A DNA stretch of 7,323 nucleotides from Acidimicrobiia bacterium (GCA_025934385.1 JAICYE010000101.1:1-7323), one strand, 5' to 3'; counted from the first letter of the stretch, positions 1-6,022 are shown. Translations and numbers: made by a program. The notes: generated by a model not told the origin, from the letters alone.

Positions 1-336
1 ATGGAGCCGGCCCCCAGCGGCTCCGGCGACTGCTCCCCCGGCCTCGTCGCCGGGACCATGACACCGATGTACGGCCACATGGAGAAGGCCCACCTCGAGC
101 GCTCGCCGGCCCAGCAGGCGGGCGACGTCCAGAAGACCGACGACTACCTCGAGGTCCACACGGTATGGATCGAGGCCGTCACCGCACCGGCCCGCAACGG
201 CGCCGCCCACATCGCCGGCGAGACGCCCAAGCCGTTCTTCGGCCACGTCGAGCACGCCCACCTGCAGCGCTCACCGGGCCAGCAGGTCTCCGACGTGCGG
301 GACAGCGACGACTACGTCCTCGTCCACACCGTGTGG
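1..336 (+). repeat. Two tandem 168-bp coding repeats (56 residues each)
   Basis: Residues 1-56 and 57-112 of the upstream cupredoxin gene form two in-frame units. The conserved part is residues 22-56 against 78-112. Conserved positions include Pro22/78, GH 25-26/81-82, AHL 30-32/86-88, RSP 34-36/90-92, QQ 38-39/94-95, DDY 47-49/103-105 and HTVW 53-56/109-112. The linkers (residues 1-21 and 57-77) are divergent and rich in Pro, Ala and Gly. The array probably continues to the left of the window. Confidence 0.8.
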
Positions 337-648
337 GCCGAGAGCCTGCTGCAGCCGACGATCGACGTCGTCGACGGGAGGCCGTGCCAGTTCCGCGCCC
401 GGGCCGCGGCGACGAACATCGCCATCGAACAACGGGCCTTCAACCCGAATCCCGTCGCCGTCCACGTCGGCGACACCGTGACGTGGCGCAACACCTCCGA
501 CGACGACCACAACGTGCGGGGCGGCCCGGTCGACTCGCCCGTCCTCCACCCGGGGAACACGTTCTCGTTCACGTTCACCAGGGCGGGGACGGTCGACTAC
601 GTCTGCGACCTCCATCCGACGATGCAGGCCCGGATCGTCGTCAGCTGA
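1..648 (+). CDS. Cupredoxin (blue-copper) protein with two 56-residue His-containing repeats, 5'-truncated
   Basis: The 215 visible residues end in a plastocyanin-like domain (about residues 136-215) with a full type 1 copper ligand set: His170 (DDDHNV), then Cys202, His205 and Met208 in CDLHPTM. Such domains carry electrons or bind copper outside the cytoplasm. Ahead of it lie two repeats, residues 22-56 and 78-112, offset by exactly 56 residues and identical at 22 of 35 positions (core GHxExAHLxRSPxQQ, ending HTVW). No signal peptide is visible. Met1-Glu2 falls in the same repeat register as Ile57-Glu58, the residues that follow the repeat Trp, so the ATG at position 1 is probably an internal Met and the true start lies left of the window. 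The stop overlaps the convergent gpgS gene. The cupredoxin call is firm; the function of the repeats is unknown, and metal binding is inferred from His26/82, His31/87 and His53/109 being conserved between copies. Confidence 0.85.
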   Translation: MEPAPSGSGDCSPGLVAGTMTPMYGHMEKAHLERSPAQQAGDVQKTDDYLEVHTVWIEAVTAPARNGAAHIAGETPKPFFGHVEHAHLQRSPGQQVSDVRDSDDYVLVHTVWAESLLQPTIDVVDGRPCQFRARAAATNIAIEQRAFNPNPVAVHVGDTVTWRNTSDDDHNVRGGPVDSPVLHPGNTFSFTFTRAGTVDYVCDLHPTMQARIVVS

Positions 649-1423
649 GCCCGTCGACGCGGCGGAGCACGGCGTCGAGGACGGCGCCGGCCTGGAAGCG
701 GAGCTCCTCCAGCGGCCTGTTCCGGTGGACCCGCTCGCCGAGGTCGACCTCGGCGATGGCGGCGGCGCCGAAGCGGGCGGAGACGTCGAGCAGCAACCCG
801 ATCTCGACGGCGTAGCCGGAATCGAAAGCCACCGCGTCGGTCACGGCCCGGCGGAGCGCCGTCTCGCCGGCCAGCGGCTGCGACAGGTCGGCGAGCTCGG
901 GGAACCAGCGGTCGAGGAGCGGGCGGGCGACGAGCTCGGTGACCCGTCCGCCCTCGCCCGGGCGGCCGTAGAGCGAACGCCGGTAGGCCCCCTTGACCAG
1001 CATCACGTCGGGGAAGAGGAGCAGCGGACCGACGAGGCCGGCCACGAAGTGCGGCGCGACGTTGGTGACGTCGGCGTCGAGGAAGACGAACACGTCGGCG
1101 TCGGACGAGGCGACCGCCTGACGCATGGCCGCCCCCTTGCTGGGCGGACCGTGCCGGCGCACCACCCGGGCTCCGGCCGCGGCGGCGGCGTTCGCCGTGC
1201 CGTCGGTCGAGTTGTCGTCGATGACCACGATGTCGTCGACGACGGCGGCGTCCCGCAGCGGCGCCGTGGTGGCGACGACGCTCCCCACCGTCGCTTCCTC
1301 GTTGTGGGCCGGAATGCAGACGGCGACGCGCTGCCCGTCCTTGGCGGCGGCGAGCCGGCGGAGGGAGAACTGGCCGTGATCGAAGCCCGCCCGGCGGCGG
1401 GCGGGGAGAGCGGCGTGGATCAA
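641..1423 (-). CDS. gpgS: Glucosyl-3-phosphoglycerate synthase (GT81)
   Basis: GpgS transfers glucose from an NDP-glucose to 3-phosphoglycerate, giving glucosyl-3-phosphoglycerate, the first intermediate of glucosylglycerate and of methylglucose lipopolysaccharides in actinobacteria. The 260 residues form a GT-A fold: PAHNEE (38-43), DDNSTDGT (69-76), SKGAAM (95-100), the metal-binding DxD as DAD (116-118), VKGAYRR (143-149), GGRVTELVARPLL (158-170), QPLAGE (182-187), GYAVEIGLL (203-211) and VHRNRPL (232-238), whose His233 matches the metal-binding His of the mycobacterial enzyme. I chose the TTG at 1423 because it overlaps the folE stop as TTGA, is preceded by GGACGG, and gives the usual N-terminus shortly before the first motif; the frame stays open upstream only across folE. 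It is shorter than the mycobacterial protein (about 320 residues), mainly at both termini. It is co-transcribed with folE by position, and its stop codon overlaps the convergent cupredoxin gene by 8 bp. Confidence 0.92.
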   Translation of the reverse strand: MIHAALPARRRAGFDHGQFSLRRLAAAKDGQRVAVCIPAHNEEATVGSVVATTAPLRDAAVVDDIVVIDDNSTDGTANAAAAAGARVVRRHGPPSKGAAMRQAVASSDADVFVFLDADVTNVAPHFVAGLVGPLLLFPDVMLVKGAYRRSLYGRPGEGGRVTELVARPLLDRWFPELADLSQPLAGETALRRAVTDAVAFDSGYAVEIGLLLDVSARFGAAAIAEVDLGERVHRNRPLEELRFQAGAVLDAVLRRVDGLS

Positions 1424-2076
1424 CCGGCCCGTCCGGTGAGGCCGAAGAACTCCGTGCGGGTGCGGGGATCGTTGCGGACGAGACCGCGCAGCGCCGACGT
1501 CACGGTCCGGGAGCCGGCCGCCTTCACTCCCCGGAGCGACATGCAGAGGTGCTCGGCCTCGAGGACGACGCCCACGCCCTTCGGCTCGAGGCGCTCCTCC
1601 AGCCACCCGGCGACCTGACAGGTCAGCCGCTCCTGGACCTGGAGCCCCCGGGCGAAGAGCTCCACCACCCGGGCCAGCTTCGACAGCCCGAGGATCCGCC
1701 CGGCCGGGATGTAGCCGACGTGGGCCACGCCGTGGAACGGCAGGAGGTGGTGCTGGCACAGCGACTGGAAGGGGATGTCCCGGGCGAGGACCAGCTCGTC
1801 GTAGCCCTCCTCGTTGGGGAACGTCGTCAGGTCGAACGAGCGGGGGGTGAGGAGCTCGGCGTAGGCCCGGGCGACCCGGCGGGGGGTGTCGGTCAGGTGC
1901 TCGGAGGCCGGATCGTGCCCGAGGGCGACGAGCAGGTCGGAGACGGCGACCTCGGCGGCGGCCAGGTCCACCGTCCGCTCGGAGCGGAGAACCCGCAGCC
2001 GCCGGCCGTCGACATCGGCGATCTCGGTGATCTCGGCCATCTCGGCCATTTCGGAACGGGAGGCGAGCTCGGTCAA
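1420..2076 (-). CDS. folE: GTP cyclohydrolase I
   Basis: FolE converts GTP to 7,8-dihydroneopterin triphosphate, the entry step of folate/pterin synthesis, in the cytoplasm as a homodecamer. Of 218 residues, about 36-215 form the whole T-fold domain. The zinc ligands are seen in LCQHHLLPFHG (Cys107, His110; His109 is the adjacent conserved His) and in EAEHLCMSLRG (Cys178). Other family marks are HLTDTPRRVARAY (60-72), GYIPAGRILGLSKLARVV (121-138) and the C-terminal RTEFF (207-211). I chose the TTG at 2076 because AGAAAGGAAC lies about 10 nt upstream. In-frame ATGs at residues 10 and 13 have no visible ribosome site and sit in a small tandem repeat (residues 9-21), so the first 30 residues are a poorly conserved leader. 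The promoter lies within the start of the divergent regulator gene. gpgS follows with overlapping stop/start codons, so the two form an operon. Confidence 0.96.
   Translation of the reverse strand: MTELASRSEMAEMAEITEIADVDGRRLRVLRSERTVDLAAAEVAVSDLLVALGHDPASEHLTDTPRRVARAYAELLTPRSFDLTTFPNEEGYDELVLARDIPFQSLCQHHLLPFHGVAHVGYIPAGRILGLSKLARVVELFARGLQVQERLTCQVAGWLEERLEPKGVGVVLEAEHLCMSLRGVKAAGSRTVTSALRGLVRNDPRTRTEFFGLTGRAG
2014..2052 (-). repeat. 9-bp tandem repeat in the folE leader
   Basis: Codons 9-21 of folE read as about four imperfect 9-bp units of the type GAGATGGCC / GAGATCACC, giving EMAEMAEITEIAD. The repeat lies before the conserved domain and adds two extra in-frame ATG codons. Unit number could vary without damaging the enzyme. 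Confidence 0.6.
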
Positions 2077-2087
2077 CGGTTGCCGTT
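2075..2087. promoter_or_regulatory. Inverted repeat AACGG-TTG-CCGTT at the folE start / regulator -35
   Basis: A perfect 5-bp inverted repeat with a 3-bp centre covers the first folE codon and the spacer to its ribosome site, and overlaps the -35 hexamer proposed for the divergent regulator gene. A second palindrome, CAACGGTTG (2074-2082), overlaps it. The position would suit an operator for the regulator, but short palindromes are common in GC-rich DNA. Confidence 0.3.
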
Positions 2088-2109
2088 CCTTTCTAAGGGA
2101 GCCTACAAT
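2080..2109 (+). promoter_or_regulatory. Promoter of the SufR-like regulator (leaderless)
   Basis: A -35-like TTGCCG (2080-2085) is followed after 18 bp by TACAAT (2104-2109), a near-consensus -10. The predicted start of transcription, 7-10 nt on, falls at or next to the ATG at 2119, leaving no room for a ribosome site. The mRNA is therefore likely leaderless, which is common in actinobacteria. Confidence 0.6.
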
Positions 2110-2111
2110 TG

Positions 2112-2140
2112 ACGTTAGATGGATGCGTCGGAGTCGTCAA
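2112..2140 (-). promoter_or_regulatory. Promoter of folE-gpgS
   Basis: On the minus strand, TTGACG (2140-2135) is followed after 17 bp by TAACGT (2117-2112). Transcription would begin near 2105 and give folE a leader of about 30 nt that contains its ribosome site. The -35 lies inside codons 6-8 of the divergent regulator gene, so the two promoters face away from each other and are interlocked; a protein bound here could affect both. Confidence 0.5.
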
Positions 2141-2844
2141 ACCGCCACAGCCTCGATGATCGGCTCGCGCCGCTGGCGGCCCTGGCCGAACCGGCGCGGC
2201 GGCGCCTCTACGACTTCGTCGTCCGCCAGGCGGAGCCCGTCAGCCGCGACCAGGCGGCGGCGGGGGTCGGCGTGCCCTGGCACGTGGCCAAGTTCCACCT
2301 CGACCGGCTGGTGGCCGGCGGGCTGCTCGACGTCGAGTACCGCCGTCCGCCGGGCCGGGGCGGCCCCGGGGCGGGACGGCCGTCGAAGCTCTACCGCCGG
2401 TCGGAGTGGACGCTGGAGGTCAGCGTCCCACCCCGCCGCTACGAGTTCGTCGGGCGGCTCCTGGCCGAGGCGGTGACCAAGACGGAGAGGACGGGCGCAC
2501 CGCTGGCCGACGCCGTCGCCGAGGCGGCGCGCACCGCCGGGCTCGACATCGGCCGCGAGGCCCGGCGCCGGGCCGGCCCCCGCGCTTCCCGCTCCGCCGT
2601 TCTCACCGCCGGAGTCGAATCGCTGGCGGCCCAGGGTTTCGAACCGAGCCACGATCCGAGCGGCGTCGCGCTCCGCAACTGCCCGTTCGACGTCCTCGCC
2701 AGGGACTACACCGAACTCGTCTGCGGCCTGAACCTGAGCTTCATGGAGGGACTGGTCGCCGGCCTCGACCGCTCCGACCTCACGGCCCGCCTCGAGCCCC
2801 GACCCGGACAGTGCTGCGTCCGGTTGGTGGCCCGGGACCGCTGA
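2119..2844 (+). CDS. SufR-like winged-helix transcriptional regulator (COG2345 type) with putative Fe-S cysteines
   Basis: This 241-residue protein has an N-terminal winged helix-turn-helix (about 20-96): EPARRRLYDFV, then PVSRDQAAAGVGVPWHVAKFHLDRL and a wing with GPGAGRPSKLYRR. This is the signature of the ArsR/SufR-like family. The C-terminal half contains LRNCPF (Cys188), LVCGLN (Cys202) and a CysCys pair (232-233) in the expected end motif. In SufR, cysteines in this half hold an iron-sulphur cluster that controls DNA binding, so a redox- or iron-responsive role is likely but unproven. SufR spacing is described as four cysteines; here one inner cysteine is absent and a CC pair stands at the end. 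The gene is divergent from folE across 42 bp with a near-consensus -10 just before the ATG. No suf genes are in the window, so the targets are unknown; autoregulation and control of folE-gpgS are the simplest guesses. Confidence 0.85.
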   Translation: MDASESSNRHSLDDRLAPLAALAEPARRRLYDFVVRQAEPVSRDQAAAGVGVPWHVAKFHLDRLVAGGLLDVEYRRPPGRGGPGAGRPSKLYRRSEWTLEVSVPPRRYEFVGRLLAEAVTKTERTGAPLADAVAEAARTAGLDIGREARRRAGPRASRSAVLTAGVESLAAQGFEPSHDPSGVALRNCPFDVLARDYTELVCGLNLSFMEGLVAGLDRSDLTARLEPRPGQCCVRLVARDR

Positions 2845-2880
2845 ACACTGCCCCGGGGCCGAATGGAAGGTGTACGATCG

Positions 2881-2897
2881 GTGAACAGTTCGTGAAC
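2881..2897. promoter_or_regulatory. GTGAAC direct repeat with interleaved GAAC/GTTC inverted repeats
   Basis: GTGAAC occurs at 2881-2886 and 2892-2897, an 11-bp period (one helical turn), and the GTTC between them (2888-2891) pairs with either GAAC. It lies a few bases downstream of a possible extended -10, TGTACGAT (2871-2878), and ahead of the small membrane ORF. It could be an operator, but no -35 is convincing. Confidence 0.25.
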
Positions 2898-2924
2898 GGC
2901 ACTGCGGAGATATTGGGGGACCGC

Positions 2925-3041
2925 ATGAACCTCATCGGCGCACTCTGGGTCATCCCTCTGGCTCTCGTCCTGCTCGCCATCGCCGCCCGGATGGGGCCGG
3001 CCGCCCACCGGGAGCAGGCGAGGACGACCGACCGCCGGTAA
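2925..3041 (+). CDS. Small single-helix membrane protein, 38 residues
   Basis: The ORF begins at an ATG with GGGGGA (2915-2920) four bases upstream, and encodes a hydrophobic helix (about residues 3-21, LIGALWVIPLALVLLAIAA) followed by a short basic and polar tail (RMGPAAHREQARTTDRR). With Arg and His after the helix, the tail probably stays in the cytoplasm, giving an N-out single-pass protein. I do not recognise a family. It lies 80 bp after the regulator gene, with a possible promoter of its own (TGTACGAT at 2871-2878), and ends 9 bp from the convergent TetR gene. A GTG at 2892 is in frame but lacks a better ribosome site. It is called real because of the clean start signal and the membrane-helix pattern, not by homology. 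Confidence 0.6.
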   Translation: MNLIGALWVIPLALVLLAIAARMGPAAHREQARTTDRR

Positions 3042-3050
3042 CGCCCGTCC

Positions 3051-3668
3051 TCAATCCGGCGAGCCGCCGGGGGCACGGAGCCCGGCGACCATGAGGTCGC
3101 AGATCTCGCCGCCGACAGCGTCGAGCGAGCGGGGCCCGCCGGGCACATACCACAGGGTCACGGCGTTGAGCGCCGACAGGATGGCGTTGCGGACGACGCC
3201 GCGGTCGACGGGCCGGAAGACTCCGGCCGCCACGCCGTCGGCCAGGATGGCGTCGAGGCCCCCCATGTAGCCGTGGAACACCGACCGGACGAGCTCGTCG
3301 GTGTGGCCCGACAGCGCGACCCGGGCCGCCACCTTCCCGGCCGGGTCGGCGAACAGGCTCCGGAGGTGGCCGAGGCAGAAGACCCGGAGGCGCTCCTCCG
3401 GCGTCATGCCGTCGTGGGTCAGCTCGGCCACCGCCCGCTCCTGGGCCTGTACCACGTGGCCGACCACGTGCCCGAGCAGCTCCTCCTTGCTCTTGACGTA
3501 GTAGTAGAGGCTGGCCTTGGTGAGACCGACCCGCTCGCCGACCGCCTCCAGCGTCGCCCCCTCGAGCCCCATCTCGGCGAAGACGTCGACGGCGGCCCGG
3601 ACGATGAGCTCCCGCCGGGACTCCCAGCGCCGCTCCTGCCGGGCGGCGGTCGTATCGGAGGTGGCCAA
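3051..3668 (-). CDS. TetR/AcrR-family transcriptional regulator
   Basis: This 205-residue protein has the TetR N-terminal DNA-binding domain at about 18-66: RRELIVRAAVDVFAEMGLEGATLEAVGERVGLTKASLYYYVKSKEELL is the classic pattern, with the recognition helix around LTKASLYYYVKSK. The rest is an all-helical ligand and dimer domain ending LWYVPGGPRSLDAVGGEICDLMVAGL, which resembles TetR proteins of actinobacterial lipid or acyl-CoA metabolism; the ligand cannot be told from sequence. The TTG at 3668 is chosen because there is no other start codon in frame before the upstream gene and it leaves the usual short basic lead before helix 1. No clear ribosome site is seen; a TACGGT -10-like element ends 6 nt before the start codon. 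It lies 59 nt downstream of the phosphatase gene on the same strand and may be read from it as well as from its own promoter. An inverted repeat surrounds the start codon. Confidence 0.9.
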   Translation of the reverse strand: MATSDTTAARQERRWESRRELIVRAAVDVFAEMGLEGATLEAVGERVGLTKASLYYYVKSKEELLGHVVGHVVQAQERAVAELTHDGMTPEERLRVFCLGHLRSLFADPAGKVAARVALSGHTDELVRSVFHGYMGGLDAILADGVAAGVFRPVDRGVVRNAILSALNAVTLWYVPGGPRSLDAVGGEICDLMVAGLRAPGGSPD

Positions 3669-3674
3669 GCCACC
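3660..3674. promoter_or_regulatory. Inverted repeat GGTGGC-CAA-GCCACC centred on the TetR start codon
   Basis: Two perfect 6-bp arms flank the three bases that form the TTG start codon on the minus strand. A possible -10, TACGGT (3680-3675, minus), abuts it. TetR proteins usually repress their own genes from palindromes of about this size over the promoter, so this is a candidate self-operator. Confidence 0.4.
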
Positions 3675-3727
3675 ACCGTAACCCGGCCCGTTTCGCCCGC
3701 CCCGCCCGGCGGACCCGGGGCCGGCGG

Positions 3728-5842
3728 TCAGGTCGCCGGCGGCGCCGTCCGCAGCACGAGGATGGCCAGATCGTCGTTCGGCGCCTCGGTGGCGAACGAC
3801 AGCACCGCCTGCTCCACGGCGCCGGCCAGGCTCGGGGCGTCGCCCGAGGCGGCGGCCAGCGTGGCGATGAGGCCCTCCAGACCGTAGAAGACATCGTGGC
3901 GACGACGCTCGGTCACGCCGTCGGTGTAGAAGACCAGGGCGTCGCCCGGACTCAGCGACAGCCGGGTCTCGGCCACGGAGGCGTCCCCGATCACGCCGAT
4001 GAGGCAGCCGGGCGACCCGGCGGTGGCGACGCCGGCGTCGGCCCGGCGGAGGACGGGCAGCGGATGCCCGCCGACGGCCAGCGTGACGGTCGGCGCCGGA
4101 CGGTCGGCGGAGACGAGCGCCACGACCGCGGTGCAGAACCGGGGCTCGAAGCGGCCCGGTTCGTTCTCCCGGAGCAGCACATCGTTGAGATGGGTGAGGA
4201 CGGCGGCCGGGGACGGGTCGGTGAGGGCGGCCGACCGGATCGTGTGCCGGACCAGCGACGCGGTGGTGGCGGCGTCGATGCCCCGGCCGCAGACGTCGCC
4301 GACGACGAGCAGGAAGCGCCGGCCGTCGAGCGGGACGACGTCGTACAGGTCGCCCCCGACGTCGACTCCGGCGCCGCCGGCGGCGTAGCAGGCGGCGAGC
4401 TCCACGCCGGGAATGTCGGGAAGCGACGGCGGCAGCAGGCTGGCCTGCAGCGTCTGCGACAGACGGACCTGCCGGCGGTAGCTGCGGGCATGGTCGACGG
4501 CGACGGCGATCCGCCCGGCCAGTTCCCCGGCGACGTCGCCGGTGTCGGGCTCCAGTTCCCGGACGCCGTCGTTGGCCAGCGTCAGCGATCCGATCGAACG
4601 GCCCCGGACCGCCAGCGCGACGGTGAGTACGGCGGCGGCGGCGGAGGGCTCGGCCGCGCCGGCCTCGACCACGAGCCGCTCGTCGGTCAGCGAAATCCAG
4701 CAGCGGTCGGCCAGCCGACCGGCGGCCAGTTCGGCGGCGACCGTGACGAGTTCCTCGGCGTCGAGGGAGCTCCCCAGCTCCGCCGACGCCTCGGCCAGGA
4801 ACGCCGCCGTCGCTCGGGACCGCTCCCGGTCCTCGTAGAGCCGGGCCCGGCTGAAGGCGGCGTCGCACTGCCCGGCCAGCGCCCCGAGGAACGCCTCGTC
4901 CTCGGGCGGGAACTCCCGCGGCTGGGCGAACCCGAACACCAGGCAACCGACCGGCTCACTGTCCGCCAGCGGGACGACGGCGAAGGCGGCGTCGCCGGTC
5001 ACCGGGGAGGCGGCGAAGACCGGGTAGCGGCCGTCCCGCTCCGCCGGCGACCGGAGGAATACCGGCCGGGACGTGCGGACGGCTTCGCTGGCCGGCAGTT
5101 CGGCGGCGAGCGGGAACCGCCGCCAGTGGGCCATCACCTCGGCGGGATAGTCCACGGCGTCGACGATCTCGAGTTCGTCGCCGACCCGCAGGCACACCGC
5201 CGCACTCTGGGCGGCGAGCTCGGCCCGGGCCGTGCCGAGCACGACGGCGGCCACGTCGACCGTCGTCACCGCCCGGGACAGCTCGGCCGTCACCCGCTGG
5301 AGCGCGGCCAACCGCGACACCGCCGCCCGCTCCGCCTCGTCGGCCTGGCGGCGATGGACCGACACCGCCACGTGCCCGGCCAGCACCTCGGTCACCGCCA
5401 GCTCGGACTCCGAGAACGCGTGGGGCTTGTCGTAGTAGAGCATGAACTTGCCGACGACCCGGCGGTGGTGGAGGAGGGGGACGAAGGCCAGTGCCCCGAT
5501 GCCCTCGGCCTCGAACACCGGCCAGAACTCGGCCATCGCCGGGTCGGCGAAGACGTCGCCCACGAGGATCGGGGCGGCGCCGGCGTCGTCGGGCGACCAG
5601 GGCGTATGCCCCTCCACCGCCCGCCGGTAGTCGTCGGAGAGACCGCGCCAGGCCTTGAACCGCATGACGCCGTCGGCGTCGTAGAGCAGCAGCGCGGCCC
5701 GGTCGGCGCCGACGGTGGTGACGACGGCCTCCACCGCCGCCCGGTGGAATCGGGCGGGCGACGCGCCGGACTCGTGGAGCGCGGCCGTCACCTGGAGAAC
5801 GGCCCGCAGCCCGTCCACCGCCATCAGTTCCACATGAACCAC
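3728..5842 (-). CDS. Three-GAF-domain PP2C/SpoIIE-type serine phosphatase
   Basis: This cytoplasmic protein of up to 704 residues looks like an environmental sensor phosphatase of the RsbU/RsbP kind, which dephosphorylates STAS anti-anti-sigma factors. I read three GAF-like sensor regions (about 30-165, 175-335 and 340-455), a short linker typical of this family (LSQTLQASLLPPSLPDIPGVELA, 461-483) and a SpoIIE/PPM phosphatase domain (about 484-700). Metal-binding acidic motifs are intact: VGGDLYD (Asp498), GDVCGRG (Asp516), YTDGVTER (Asp641) and NDDLAIL (Asp690, Asp691); GGHPLP (591-596) is also present. There are no membrane segments and no HATPase kinase domain. The start is uncertain: GTG 5842 is the longest, while GTG 5833 and ATG 5824 are equally possible, none having a strong ribosome site. 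The TetR gene follows 59 nt downstream. No STAS or anti-sigma gene is in the window, so its substrate is elsewhere. Confidence 0.92.
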   Translation of the reverse strand: MVHVELMAVDGLRAVLQVTAALHESGASPARFHRAAVEAVVTTVGADRAALLLYDADGVMRFKAWRGLSDDYRRAVEGHTPWSPDDAGAAPILVGDVFADPAMAEFWPVFEAEGIGALAFVPLLHHRRVVGKFMLYYDKPHAFSESELAVTEVLAGHVAVSVHRRQADEAERAAVSRLAALQRVTAELSRAVTTVDVAAVVLGTARAELAAQSAAVCLRVGDELEIVDAVDYPAEVMAHWRRFPLAAELPASEAVRTSRPVFLRSPAERDGRYPVFAASPVTGDAAFAVVPLADSEPVGCLVFGFAQPREFPPEDEAFLGALAGQCDAAFSRARLYEDRERSRATAAFLAEASAELGSSLDAEELVTVAAELAAGRLADRCWISLTDERLVVEAGAAEPSAAAAVLTVALAVRGRSIGSLTLANDGVRELEPDTGDVAGELAGRIAVAVDHARSYRRQVRLSQTLQASLLPPSLPDIPGVELAACYAAGGAGVDVGGDLYDVVPLDGRRFLLVVGDVCGRGIDAATTASLVRHTIRSAALTDPSPAAVLTHLNDVLLRENEPGRFEPRFCTAVVALVSADRPAPTVTLAVGGHPLPVLRRADAGVATAGSPGCLIGVIGDASVAETRLSLSPGDALVFYTDGVTERRRHDVFYGLEGLIATLAAASGDAPSLAGAVEQAVLSFATEAPNDDLAILVLRTAPPAT

Positions 5843-5940
5843 CCGCAGTCAGGGGTGACGGGAGGCGCCCACCCGCAGGCCGACCCGCCCACCGAAGGCT
5901 GCCTGCCCAACCCCCTGCAGCGTATTCGCACAGGAATCCC

Positions 5941-5976
5941 CATGCCAGGGCACCTGATGACCTTCAGGACGGCATG
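5941..5976. other. Two-tier hairpin with alternative pairing
   Basis: The outer stem is CATGCC (5941-5946) with GGCATG (5971-5976); the inner stem is CCTGA (5953-5957) with TCAGG (5964-5968). GGCAC (5949-5953) can instead pair with GTGCC (5976-5980), which would compete with the outer stem. No known riboswitch class is recognised. Confidence 0.35.
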
Positions 5977-6022
5977 TGCCAGGCTTGGCCGGACATTTCG
6001 GTCAATCCACGCAATCCGGACA

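Noticed and set aside
1424..1759. Upstream extension of the gpgS frame
   Set aside because: It overlaps folE throughout, contains no family sequence, and TTG 1423 gives the normal N-terminus with a TTGA overlap.
2451..2652. Antisense ORFs opposite the SufR-like regulator
   Set aside because: The regulator frame has strong family motifs; the opposite frames are Ala/Arg/Gly-rich shadows.
2883..2897. SOS (LexA) box from GAAC/GTTC elements
   Set aside because: The actinobacterial box needs GAAC-N4-GTTC; here the spacings are 1 and 2, one in the opposite orientation.
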